In this document: positions 39,493 to 47,904 of the stretch, one piece after another
Numbering within the stretch: position 1 is the stretch's first letter
Layout: every line of letters begins with the position of its first letter
Source: Micromonosporaceae bacterium KJ-029
Lineage (GTDB): Bacteria; Actinomycetota; Actinomycetes; Mycobacteriales; Micromonosporaceae
Length of the DNA: 64,000 nt
Assembly (NCBI GenBank): GCA_005402585.1
Contig: BIFP01000015.1
Coordinates: 1-64,000, forward strand
Direction: 5' to 3'
Notes under the pieces: model-generated
What the model saw: only the letters and a program-made list of their open reading frames with translations
Database searches by the model: none
What the model was told of the DNA's origin: nothing
Position numbers and translations under genes: made by a program

Positions 39493-40986
39493 GTGACGCA
39501 TCCGGGTGCGGCACGACCGGGCGAGCCGGGTTGGCAGCATCACCCGGGGGCGGCGGCACCGCCGCAGCAGAGGGCGCAGCCGCAGCAGCAGGCCGGCGCA
39601 CCGGCCCCGGCACCGGCGCTGGGCGGCACCGGGCCGGGACACACCTGGGCGGCCGGACGTGGGCAGGGACGGGCGACCGTCGGCACCGCGTACAGCAGCC
39701 AGGCCGCCGTCGCGGCACAGGCCGCCGCTACCGCACCGGCCGCTCCGGCCGCCCGGACGGCTGCGGAGAGCCGGTCGACGGCAGCCGCCCGGCCCGCGGT
39801 GGCCCACCCGCCCGCCGCCGAGGCCGCCGCCGCGGCGACCCCGGTGGTACGCCCGCACCGGCGCCAACTCCGGGTCGCCGGGATCCACATCGCCCAACTC
39901 CTCGCCTGGCAGGCCGGTGCGGCGGCGGTACTGGCCGCCACACCGCACGGCATTCCGCTGACCGCTGCCGTGGCCGCCGCCGTGGTGCTGCTGCTCTCCC
40001 CGACCGTGCTGCGGCATCGCGGGCGGTGGCTCTACCAGTGGCTGGCGGTCTGGTGGGGGTATCGGAGCCGGCGCCGGCAGCTGACCGCCACCGGGCCGGA
40101 CGTCGCCCTGCAGCTGCTCGCCCACGTCGAGGGCAGCGTCGAGCTGGACCAGGTCGAGATCGACGATCAGCCCGCAGTGCTGCTGACCCATCGTGGTGGG
40201 CTGTGTGCGGTGCTGGAGGTCGACCCGACCGAGGGCGCCCTGCTGATGGGCGCGCCCCAGGCCCTGCCGTCGCCGGTCTCGCTACTGCCGGCGGCCGACC
40301 CGAAGACCCCGCCGGTGGCGGTGCAGGTGCTGATCCAGGTCACCCCGGCGCCCCGGGTCCGGGCGGCGGCGGTGGACCGGGCATACCGCGAGCTGACCAA
40401 CGGGGGTGTGCCCGCCAGCCGGCAGGCGTGGGTGGTGCTCCAGGCCCCGCGTACTCCTGACTTCCACGCCGACCGCGACCTGCGTCCGGCGCTCACCGCG
40501 GCGATCCGGCGGACCCGCCGGCAGCTGCGCCAGGACCGGGTGACCGCCCGTCTGCTCAACCGCGACGAGGTGCTCGCCGCCGTCGCTCATCTGACCCACC
40601 TGACCGGTGAGCCGACGGGCGGGGACCGGCCGCTGGCTCGGGAGAGCTGGCGGAACTGGTCGGCGCAGGGCACCGCACAGAGCTGTCACCGACTACTCGC
40701 CTGGCCCGACCGGGCGTGGGAGCTGGACCCGCTACTGCGCGGGCTGCCCGCGGCGGCCGGCGTGGTGTCGGTGTCGGTGACCAGGGAGCCCGGCCGCTCC
40801 GGTGGCGACGACGCCGTGGTGGAGGTGGCGTTCCGACTGATCGGTGCCGACGCCGCCGCACTCGTCGCCGCCGACCGGGCGCTGGGCGAGGCGATCCGCG
40901 GTCACGGCGGCCGCCTGCAAAGACTCGACGGCGAGCACGCCCACGGCGTGGCCGCCACCCTGCCGCTCGGAGGCTTCCTGCGGTGA
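39493..40986 (+). CDS. eccE: Type VII secretion protein EccE
   Basis: A 497-residue protein with an Ala/Gln/Pro-rich N-terminal 110 residues, two membrane helices at about 135-175 (HIAQLLAWQAGAAAVLAAT, AAVAAAVVLLLSPTV), and the YQWLAVWWGYRSRRR block typical of EccE. A large cytoplasmic domain with beta/alpha character follows (DQVEIDDQPAVLLTHRGGLC). EccE is a peripheral subunit of the ESX core. The GTG at 39493 follows GGGAGGGG. The stop overlaps the start of the next gene (GTGA). Confidence 0.88.
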   Translation: MTHPGAARPGEPGWQHHPGAAAPPQQRAQPQQQAGAPAPAPALGGTGPGHTWAAGRGQGRATVGTAYSSQAAVAAQAAATAPAAPAARTAAESRSTAAARPAVAHPPAAEAAAAATPVVRPHRRQLRVAGIHIAQLLAWQAGAAAVLAATPHGIPLTAAVAAAVVLLLSPTVLRHRGRWLYQWLAVWWGYRSRRRQLTATGPDVALQLLAHVEGSVELDQVEIDDQPAVLLTHRGGLCAVLEVDPTEGALLMGAPQALPSPVSLLPAADPKTPPVAVQVLIQVTPAPRVRAAAVDRAYRELTNGGVPASRQAWVVLQAPRTPDFHADRDLRPALTAAIRRTRRQLRQDRVTARLLNRDEVLAAVAHLTHLTGEPTGGDRPLARESWRNWSAQGTAQSCHRLLAWPDRAWELDPLLRGLPAAAGVVSVSVTREPGRSGGDDAVVEVAFRLIGADAAALVAADRALGEAIRGHGGRLQRLDGEHAHGVAATLPLGGFLR

Positions 40987-41678
40987 ACAACAGCGTCGCT
41001 TTTCCCGGCAGCCGAGTGGGGCTGCACGTCGCCGACGGGGCCACCGTCGCCGGTCTACGCCTGGTCGCCGGGGGCGGTGGACTCGTGGTCGGCCGCAACC
41101 GGCAGCAGGAACCGGTTGGGCTGCGGGTGTTCCGCGCCGAGCCGACCCGACTGATGCTGACCGGCGGAGTCCGCGCGGCGGAGCTGCTCGCCTTCCGGGC
41201 CCTCGCGCTCGGCGCCCGGCTGTTCATCCAGACCGCCCGCGAACAGGAGTGGGACGCCTTCCTGCGGCGTTGCGTCATCGGCCGGGAGATCGCCTCGTTC
41301 CTGCCGCCCGGGGTGGCCCCACCGATGCCGGCCACGCCGACCGAGCCGCAGTTGGTCGTGATCGACACCGGCCCGGTCACCGGGCCGGACACCAACCTCA
41401 GCGCCCCGTGGCGGGCCACCCTCGTGGTTCGCGACGACCTGGCCGGCTGGGACGTCGAGGTGCTGGTACGCAGCGACATCGTGGTGCTCCAGCGACTCAC
41501 CGAGACGGAGGCCGCCACGGCGGCCAACGCCCTCGGGCTGGTGAGCGTGCAGAGCTGGTTCACCCAGTTGCACCCGGAGATGGTCGGTCTGATCACCAAG
41601 GGAAAGGTGCAGTGGGTCATGCTCAGCATGACCGGCACCGAGCGTCAGCTGATCGGCCCGGTCGCCCGCGGCGGCTGA
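40983..41678 (+). CDS. EccE-coupled protein of unknown family
   Basis: A 231-residue soluble protein translated from a GTG (40983) that overlaps the eccE stop, so coupled. A mixed alpha/beta sequence with VGLHVADGATVAGLRLV, LMLTGGVRAAELLAFRAL, VIDTGPVTGPDTNLSAPW and a C-terminal QWVMLSMTGTERQ strand. No signal peptide or catalytic motif was seen. The strict coupling suggests a stoichiometric partner of EccE or a split-off part of its cytoplasmic domain. A longer in-frame ORF reaching 40716 overlaps eccE in another frame and is rejected. It is the last gene of the ESX locus. Confidence 0.75.
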   Translation: MNNSVAFPGSRVGLHVADGATVAGLRLVAGGGGLVVGRNRQQEPVGLRVFRAEPTRLMLTGGVRAAELLAFRALALGARLFIQTAREQEWDAFLRRCVIGREIASFLPPGVAPPMPATPTEPQLVVIDTGPVTGPDTNLSAPWRATLVVRDDLAGWDVEVLVRSDIVVLQRLTETEAATAANALGLVSVQSWFTQLHPEMVGLITKGKVQWVMLSMTGTERQLIGPVARGG

Positions 41679-41884
41679 TCGGCCGGCTACGGCGCGGCCA
41701 CCCTCACCAGCGTCCGAGCCGCTCGGCCACGGGCACCGTGATCGGGTGAGCAAGCAGGCCAGTCCGGTGATGTGTGAAACACCGTCGTTCCACGTTTTCG
41801 TACATCTGGTGGCTCCCGCACGGACACCGGCGCCGCTTATCCTCCAGCGGTCTATCCCTCGGAGGCCCTGCGGAGGCCCAACAC

Positions 41885-44800
41885 ATGCAGCGAAGAAGAA
41901 GTACGCGACTACTCACAATCCCGGGCGTACTGGTCACTGCCACCGCGCTCACCCTGTCCGGTGGCACCGCCGCATTCGCCGAGCCGGTGCCGGCGGCACC
42001 GTTCATCAGTGAGATCCACTACGACAACGTCGGCACCGACGTCGGCGAGGCGATCGAGATCGAGGCGCCGGTCGGTTTCGACCTGAGCGGCTGGCAGATC
42101 GTTCTCTACAACGGGGGGAACGGTGCGGCCTACCACACCCGGACCCTGACCGGCACCGTGCCGGCCGCCGGTGTCGTCGTCGCCGACTACCCGGTCAACG
42201 GCATCCAGAACGGCGACCCCGACGGCGTCGCCCTGGTCTCCCCGACCAGCTCGGTGACGGAGTTCATCACCTACGGGGGTACCTTCACCGCGGTCGGCGG
42301 CCCGGCCAACGGGCTCACCGGCACCGACATCGGGGTCAAGGAGTCCAGCGCCACCCCGGTCGGTCACTCCCTGCAGAAGATCGGCGGCGTCTGGAAGCCG
42401 CCGGCGCCGAACACCTTCGGCGTCCGCAACACCGCCGTCACCCCGGACCCGGAGCCGGAGCCGACCATCGGCTGCGATGTCGTGGTCGACCACACCATCG
42501 CGCAGGTCCAGGGCACCGGCAGCGCCACTCCGGTGGCCGGCACCCGGGTGACCATCGAAGGCGTCGTCACCGCCGACCACCGCACCGGTGGCTACAACGG
42601 CGTGTACGTGCAGACGGCGGGCAGCGGTGGGGATCGTCCCGTCACCGCCGGCACCGCCTCGGACGGCATCTTCGTCTACCTGACCACCAACGCCGCCAAC
42701 CACCCGTCGGTCGCGATCGGCGACCGGGTCCGGGTCAGCGGCACCGCCAGCGAGTTCAACGGCCTGACCCAGCTCAGCATCGCCGCCAAGGGCGACGTGC
42801 AGACCTGCGAGCGGGGCGCGCCGCTGCCCGCTCCGGTCCCGGTGACCCTGCCGCTGGACGACACCGCCCGCGAGTCGGTCGAGTCGATGCTGGTGGCCCC
42901 GGTCGGCCAGTTCACCGTGTCCGAGGTGTACAACACCAACCGGTACGGCGAGGTCGTGCTGGCTGCCGGTGACAAGCCGGCCGCCAACCCGACCGATGTG
43001 GCCCGCCCCGGCACCGACGCCGCCCGTCAGGTGGCCGCCGACAACAAGCTCCGCCGGCTCCTGGTCGACGACGGCAAGACCACCAACCTGGCCACCGCCG
43101 GGCTGCTGCCGCCGTACGTCTCCAAGGCCAACCCGCTGCGGGTCGGTGACAGCGTCGAGGCGTTCGGGCCGTCGGTGCTGTCGTACGGCTTCAACGAGTG
43201 GCGCCTGCAGCCCACCATCCCGGTCGACGCCGACACCCTGCCGGCCGCCCGGACCACCTTCAAGTCCACCAACCCGCGTACCCCCGCCCCGGTCAACGTC
43301 GGCGGCGACCTGCGGGTGGCCAGCTTCAACGTGCTGAACTACTTCGTGCACTTCGGTGGCGACGCCCGCGGCGCCACCGACGCGGCCGCGCTGGCCAAGC
43401 AGGAGGCGAAGATCGTCTCGGCGATCAGCGCGCTGGACGCCGACGTGGTCGCGCTGGAGGAGATCGAGAACTCGGTCCGGTTCAACGCCGCGGACCCGCA
43501 GCAGGCGCTCAAGCGTCTCGTCGCAGCCCTGAACACCAAGGACGGCGCGGGCACCTGGGACTACGTCCGCAGCCCGGCCGAGCTGCCCGGTGCGGCTCAG
43601 CAGGACTTCATCACCACGGCGATCATCTTCAAGCCGGCGAAGGCGCAGCCGAAGGGCGCGTCGCGGTCGGTGAACGACGAGTCGGTCTGGTTCAACGCTC
43701 GCGAGCCGATCGCGCAGACCTTCACCGCCGGGAACGTCGACTTCATCGTGGTCGCCAACCACTTCAAGTCGAAGAGCGGCACCGGCACCGGCGACAACGC
43801 CGACACCGGGGACGGTCAGGGCAGCTGGAACGGTGACCGGGTCCGGCAGTCCCGGGCGCTGGCCACCTTCGTCGACCAGGTCAAGGCTGACAGCGGCACC
43901 TCCGACGTGCTGCTGCTGGGTGACTTCAACTCGTACACCCAGGAGGACCCGATGCAGGTCCTCTACGGCAAGGACTACCGCAACCTCAACACCACCGGGA
44001 AGGCCACCTACGTCTTCGGTGGCGAGTCCGGCTCGCTCGACCACGCCCTCGCCTCGCCGTCGCTGGCGGACCGGGTGACCGGGGTCGACGTGTGGCAGAT
44101 CAACGCGGTCGAGTCGTTCGCCTTCCAGTACGACGGGCTGGCCGCCTTCTACGGGCCGGACCCGTACCGGGCCAGCGACCACAACCCACTGGTGGTGGGC
44201 ATCAGCACCGGGTCGAACCCGGTCGACCTGCAGCTGCTGACCATCAACGACTTCCACGGCCGGCTGGAGTCCCCGGCCACCGTGGGGGGTCAGGCGGTCG
44301 GCGGTGCCGCGCAGCTTTCCGGTCTGGTGAACCAGCTGCGTGCGCAGAACCCGAACACCGCGTTCGTCTCCGCTGGTGACAACATCGGCGCGTCCACCTT
44401 CATCTCGGCGATCGACGACGACAACCCGACGATCGACGCGCTGAACCAGATGGGCCTGGCCGCCTCGGCGGTGGGCAACCACGAGTTCGACAAGGGCATC
44501 GCCGACCTGACCGGCCGGGTGACCGACCGGGCGGACTTCCCGCTGCTGGGCGCCAACGTGTACCGGGGTTCCGACCGGGTGCTGCCGGCGTACTCGGTCA
44601 GCACCGTGGGCGGTGTCAAGGTCGGCTTCGTCGGCGTGGTGACCGAGCAGACCGCGTCGCTGGTCAGCCCGGACGGCATCGCCGGCCTGACCTTCCGGGA
44701 CCCGGTGGCCGAGGCCAACCTCGTCGCCAGCCAGCTCAAGGACGGCAACCCGGACAACGGCGAGGCCGACGTGATCGTGCTGCTCGCGCACGAGGGCGCC

Positions 44801-46060
44801 GCTACGGAGCACATCGACTCCGCCGAGGAACTGGCGAACGACCCGGTCTTCGGCAAGTTCACCCGGGTCGACGCCACCATCGACGCGATCTTCAGCGGTC
44901 ACACCCACCAGCCGTACGCCTTCGAGGTCCCGGTTCCGGGCACCAGCAAGCTGCGTCCGGTGGTCCAGGCCGAGGACTACGGCAAGCGGCTGGGCAAGGT
45001 CACGCTGACCTTCGACCCGGAGTCGGGCTCGGTCACCTCGGCAGACGCCGCGCTGGTCGACGTGGTCGGTGCGCCGCAGGACCCGGCGGTTGCCGGTATC
45101 GTGGCCGCCGCCAAGGTCAAGGCGGAGGAACTCGGCAAGCAGAAGCTCGGTGAGATCACCGCCGACATCCGGCGGGCCTACACCGGCGGCAACGAGGACC
45201 GGGGCAAGGAGTCGGCGCTGGGCAACTTCATCGCCGACGTGCAGCTCGCCGGCACCTCCGACGCCGGCCGGGGCGGGGCGCAGATCGCGTTCATGAACCC
45301 GGGCGGTCTGCGGGCCGACCTGCTGTACCGGACCGACGGCACGGTGTCCTACGCCGACGCCTTCGCGGTCCAGCCGTTCTCCAACGATGTGGTCACCAAG
45401 TCCTACACCGGTGCCCAGATCAAGCAGGTGCTGGAGGAGCAGTGGCAGCCGACGGGCGCGTCCCGTCCGGTGCTGTGGCTCGGTGTGTCGAAGGGCTTCA
45501 GCTACACGTACGACCCGGAGGCCGCCAAGGGCTCGCGGATCACCTCGGTGAAGCTGAACGGCACGCCGATCGACCCGGCGGGCACCTACCGCGTGACTGT
45601 GAACTCGTTCCTCGCCTCCGGTGGTGACAACTTCACCACCCTCGGCGGGGGCACCAACCCGGCGACCACCGGCGACAACGACCTCACCATGCTGGTCAGC
45701 TACCTCGCGGCGAACTCGCCGGTCACCGCGGACACCGCGCCGCGCTCGACCGTCGGGCAGGGCGACCCGGCCTGGGACGTCGAGGTGCAGGCCCGCACGC
45801 AGTGTGTGGGCACCAACGCGTACGTCTCGGTGAACGCCCAGAACACCGACGACGTGGCGCTCACCATCGAGTTGATCACCCCGTACGGGTCGCGGAAGGT
45901 CACCGACGTCGCCCCGGGCAAGGCCGCCTACCAGGCGTTCAACACCCGGGCCAAGACGGTCCCGGCCGGCACCTCGACGGTCAAGATCACCGGTACCGTC
46001 AACGGCCAGCCGGTGACCGCGCAGGTCGAGGCGCCGTTCGCCGCGCTCAGCTGCGGCTAG
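41885..46060 (+). CDS. Secreted ExeM/NucH-type nuclease fused to a 5'-nucleotidase
   Basis: A 1391-residue secreted protein. Signal peptide about 1-36 (AFAEPVPAAP). Order: lamin-tail domain about 38-165 (ISEIHYDN), nucleic-acid-binding OB-like domain about 195-320, and endonuclease/exonuclease/phosphatase domain about 475-775 (VASFNVLNYF near 477, LEEIENS, LLGDFNSY near 678, SDHNPLV near 764). A 5'-nucleotidase metallophosphatase follows (INDFHGRLE near 787, GNHEFDKG near 864, SGHTHQPY near 1004). The C-terminal 5'-nucleotidase domain has FMNPGGLRADL (near 1136). All metal ligands appear intact. It would degrade extracellular DNA and dephosphorylate the resulting nucleotides, supplying phosphate and nucleosides. 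ATG at 41885 follows GGAGG; it has 206 bp of upstream DNA and no neighbour in the same operon. Confidence 0.92.
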   Translation: MQRRRSTRLLTIPGVLVTATALTLSGGTAAFAEPVPAAPFISEIHYDNVGTDVGEAIEIEAPVGFDLSGWQIVLYNGGNGAAYHTRTLTGTVPAAGVVVADYPVNGIQNGDPDGVALVSPTSSVTEFITYGGTFTAVGGPANGLTGTDIGVKESSATPVGHSLQKIGGVWKPPAPNTFGVRNTAVTPDPEPEPTIGCDVVVDHTIAQVQGTGSATPVAGTRVTIEGVVTADHRTGGYNGVYVQTAGSGGDRPVTAGTASDGIFVYLTTNAANHPSVAIGDRVRVSGTASEFNGLTQLSIAAKGDVQTCERGAPLPAPVPVTLPLDDTARESVESMLVAPVGQFTVSEVYNTNRYGEVVLAAGDKPAANPTDVARPGTDAARQVAADNKLRRLLVDDGKTTNLATAGLLPPYVSKANPLRVGDSVEAFGPSVLSYGFNEWRLQPTIPVDADTLPAARTTFKSTNPRTPAPVNVGGDLRVASFNVLNYFVHFGGDARGATDAAALAKQEAKIVSAISALDADVVALEEIENSVRFNAADPQQALKRLVAALNTKDGAGTWDYVRSPAELPGAAQQDFITTAIIFKPAKAQPKGASRSVNDESVWFNAREPIAQTFTAGNVDFIVVANHFKSKSGTGTGDNADTGDGQGSWNGDRVRQSRALATFVDQVKADSGTSDVLLLGDFNSYTQEDPMQVLYGKDYRNLNTTGKATYVFGGESGSLDHALASPSLADRVTGVDVWQINAVESFAFQYDGLAAFYGPDPYRASDHNPLVVGISTGSNPVDLQLLTINDFHGRLESPATVGGQAVGGAAQLSGLVNQLRAQNPNTAFVSAGDNIGASTFISAIDDDNPTIDALNQMGLAASAVGNHEFDKGIADLTGRVTDRADFPLLGANVYRGSDRVLPAYSVSTVGGVKVGFVGVVTEQTASLVSPDGIAGLTFRDPVAEANLVASQLKDGNPDNGEADVIVLLAHEGAATEHIDSAEELANDPVFGKFTRVDATIDAIFSGHTHQPYAFEVPVPGTSKLRPVVQAEDYGKRLGKVTLTFDPESGSVTSADAALVDVVGAPQDPAVAGIVAAAKVKAEELGKQKLGEITADIRRAYTGGNEDRGKESALGNFIADVQLAGTSDAGRGGAQIAFMNPGGLRADLLYRTDGTVSYADAFAVQPFSNDVVTKSYTGAQIKQVLEEQWQPTGASRPVLWLGVSKGFSYTYDPEAAKGSRITSVKLNGTPIDPAGTYRVTVNSFLASGGDNFTTLGGGTNPATTGDNDLTMLVSYLAANSPVTADTAPRSTVGQGDPAWDVEVQARTQCVGTNAYVSVNAQNTDDVALTIELITPYGSRKVTDVAPGKAAYQAFNTRAKTVPAGTSTVKITGTVNGQPVTAQVEAPFAALSCG

Positions 46061-46067
46061 TTGTTTC

Positions 46068-46099
46068 GCGGTGGCGGTGCCCACGGGTGCCGCCACCGC
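46068..46099 (+). terminator. Hairpin after the nuclease/nucleotidase gene
   Basis: GCGGTGGCGG (46068-46077) pairs perfectly with CCGCCACCGC (46090-46099) around a 12-nt loop, 7 bp after the stop. It separates the gene from the WxL-like gene 44 bp further on. Confidence 0.7.
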
Positions 46100-46142
46100 A
46101 CCATCCCCAGTTCAACAGACATAAGCACCAACGGAGCATCGT

Positions 46143-46775
46143 ATGAACGCAATGAATCGCAAGCGGCTGGTCGCGGCGGCTGCCGCGGGTGCCATGCTGG
46201 TCGGGTCGGTGGCGTTGGCGTCGCCGGCGTCGGCGGAGCCGGGTGACAGCGCCGATGTGCGGGTGACCGTGGACATCGAGCCGATCCGGGAGCCGGGTGT
46301 GCTGGCGATGTCGATCGCCGGTGACTCGGTCGCTCTGGCCGAGGACGGGTCGACGCTGCTGGTGCGTCAGTTCGTGGGCACCCTGCCCACGGTCACCGTC
46401 ACCGACACCCGTACCGCGGACGAGGTGCCGGCGGGTGCGGCGTGGGCGGTGCTGGGCAGCGCCACCGACTTTGTCGGTAGTGCCGGTCAGGCGCCGATCG
46501 GTGCCGGGCACCTGGGCTGGAAGCCGCGTCTGATCGACGGCGGCGACACCGGTCTGGTGTCCGAGGGTGAGGAGGTCGTGACCGTGCTGGACGAGGCGAC
46601 CCAGCCGGGCAACAACGTGGGTCTGGTCGACCAGGAACTGCTGGTCTCGACCTTCGACTCCGGCGCGGTCGCCGGTGACGCCTACTCGGTCAACGCCGAC
46701 CTGTTCCTGCGGACCCCGGCGGACGTCGCCGCGGGCTCGTACACCTCGACGCTGACCCTGTCCCTGTTCGAGTAA
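46143..46775 (+). CDS. Secreted WxL-domain-like surface protein
   Basis: A 210-residue secreted protein with a signal peptide ending near residue 32 (ALASPASAEPGD), then an all-beta domain: VRVTVDIEPI, LPTVTVTDTRTADEV, AWAVLGSATDFVG, GHLGWKPRLI and a C-terminal VAAGSYTSTLTLSLFE. This matches the WxL-like surface fold (the Pro/Gly-rich GLGW and terminal strand), which in Gram-positive bacteria associates with peptidoglycan and is usually encoded beside a DUF916-type anchor. The next gene is exactly such a partner. ATG at 46143 with GGAG 7 nt upstream. The exact ligand is unknown. Confidence 0.75.
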   Translation: MNAMNRKRLVAAAAAGAMLVGSVALASPASAEPGDSADVRVTVDIEPIREPGVLAMSIAGDSVALAEDGSTLLVRQFVGTLPTVTVTDTRTADEVPAGAAWAVLGSATDFVGSAGQAPIGAGHLGWKPRLIDGGDTGLVSEGEEVVTVLDEATQPGNNVGLVDQELLVSTFDSGAVAGDAYSVNADLFLRTPADVAAGSYTSTLTLSLFE

Positions 46776-46780
46776 TGCCC

Positions 46781-46813
46781 TGGTGGGGAGCCGCGTCGCG
46801 CGGCTCCCCACCA
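46781..46813 (+). terminator. Perfect 15-bp hairpin between the WxL-like and DUF916-like genes
   Basis: TGGTGGGGAGCCGCG (46781-46795) and its exact complement (46799-46813) flank a 3-nt loop TCG, 5 bp after the stop and 23 bp before the next start. Such a stable stem inside a likely bicistron should act as partial terminator or 3' stabiliser, letting the upstream gene be expressed more strongly than the membrane partner. Confidence 0.8.
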
Positions 46814-46836
46814 CACCCGTACCGAAGGATTCCGCC

Positions 46837-47883
46837 ATGTTCCGAACCTCGCCGCGAGCGCTGTCGCGGCTGCTCGCCGTGCTGGCCGTGGTGCTCGTCA
46901 CCGTGCCGATCTCGCCAGCCAACGCGATGGCGGATCCGACCACTCCGAAGGTCACCTGGGCGGTGCAGCCGGCCGACCGCAACGGCCCGGACGGCCGCCG
47001 GTGGATCGAGCACACCCTCGATCCCGGCCAGGTCGTGACCGAACACCTCTCCGTCCGAAACTTCAGCGACTCCGCTGTGGTCTTCTCCCTGAAGGCGGCC
47101 GACGGCTACCTCACCGACAAGGGACGCTTCAACATGCTGCCCTCCAACGAGAAGTCGGTGGACGGCGGCACCTGGATCGAGGTCCAGGAGAAGGTCACCG
47201 TCGGGGCCAAGCAGACCAAGGTGGTGCCGTTCACCATCACGGTGCCGCAGGACGCCACCCCGGGCGATCACCCGGCCGGTATCGCGGCCACGGTCACCAG
47301 CACCGGCGGCACGGTTGCCGTCGAGAGCCGGGTCGGCTTCCGGGTCATGATGCGGGCCAGCGGCACGATCACCGCCAGCCTGGCGATCGACGAACTCTCC
47401 GCCAAGTACACCCCCTCGTGGAACCCGTTCTCCGGCGGCACCGTCCGGATCAGCTACACCGCGACGAACAACGGCAACGTCGCGGTCACCGGCGCGGGCC
47501 AGGCGACGGTCGGCGAACTGTTCGGGCTGACCGGACAGGAGATCCCGGCCCAGGTCGAGGAGATCATGCCCGGCGGCGACCGGGCGGTCGACGCCCGGGT
47601 GGACGGGGTCTGGGGACTGTTCCGGCTGCGTACGACCGTCGAGGTCACGCCCGCCGTCCTCGGTGGCGACCCGACCGGCGCCGAGATCCGACCCGCATCG
47701 GTCACCGTCACGACGTGGACGGCTCCCTGGGCGCAACTGGCGCTCGTGGTCATCCTCGGCGCGCTCGTCCTCGCCTTCCGGATCATCACCCGGCGACGCC
47801 GGCAACGGCTCGCACAACTCCTCGCGGACGCTCGGGAAGAGGGCCGGACGGAGGGCCGGAAGACCACGACGGTGGGCGGCTGA
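46837..47883 (+). CDS. DUF916/WxL peptidoglycan-binding-type membrane protein
   Basis: A 348-residue protein with a signal peptide (about 1-33), an immunoglobulin-like DUF916-type domain (about 40-190: VTWAVQPADRNGPDGRRW, SVRNFSDSAVVFSLKAADGY, TIEVQEKVTV-type strand, ITVPQDATPGDHPAGIAATV), a second beta domain (190-295), a transmembrane helix (about 302-322) and a short cytoplasmic tail ending in basic residues. The WxL/DUF916 pair anchors surface complexes; here it follows its presumed partner with a hairpin in between. The start ATG 46837 follows GAAGGA. It converges with the sensor kinase gene. Confidence 0.8.
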   Translation: MFRTSPRALSRLLAVLAVVLVTVPISPANAMADPTTPKVTWAVQPADRNGPDGRRWIEHTLDPGQVVTEHLSVRNFSDSAVVFSLKAADGYLTDKGRFNMLPSNEKSVDGGTWIEVQEKVTVGAKQTKVVPFTITVPQDATPGDHPAGIAATVTSTGGTVAVESRVGFRVMMRASGTITASLAIDELSAKYTPSWNPFSGGTVRISYTATNNGNVAVTGAGQATVGELFGLTGQEIPAQVEEIMPGGDRAVDARVDGVWGLFRLRTTVEVTPAVLGGDPTGAEIRPASVTVTTWTAPWAQLALVVILGALVLAFRIITRRRRQRLAQLLADAREEGRTEGRKTTTVGG

Positions 47884-47904
47884 CCGACGCCACGGTCACC
47901 GTGG

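Noticed and set aside
41909..46096. A 1395-residue open frame antisense to the nuclease/nucleotidase gene
   Set aside because: Arg/Gly/Val/His-rich composition typical of antisense high-GC DNA, no domains, and the plus strand encodes a clear multidomain enzyme with intact motifs.
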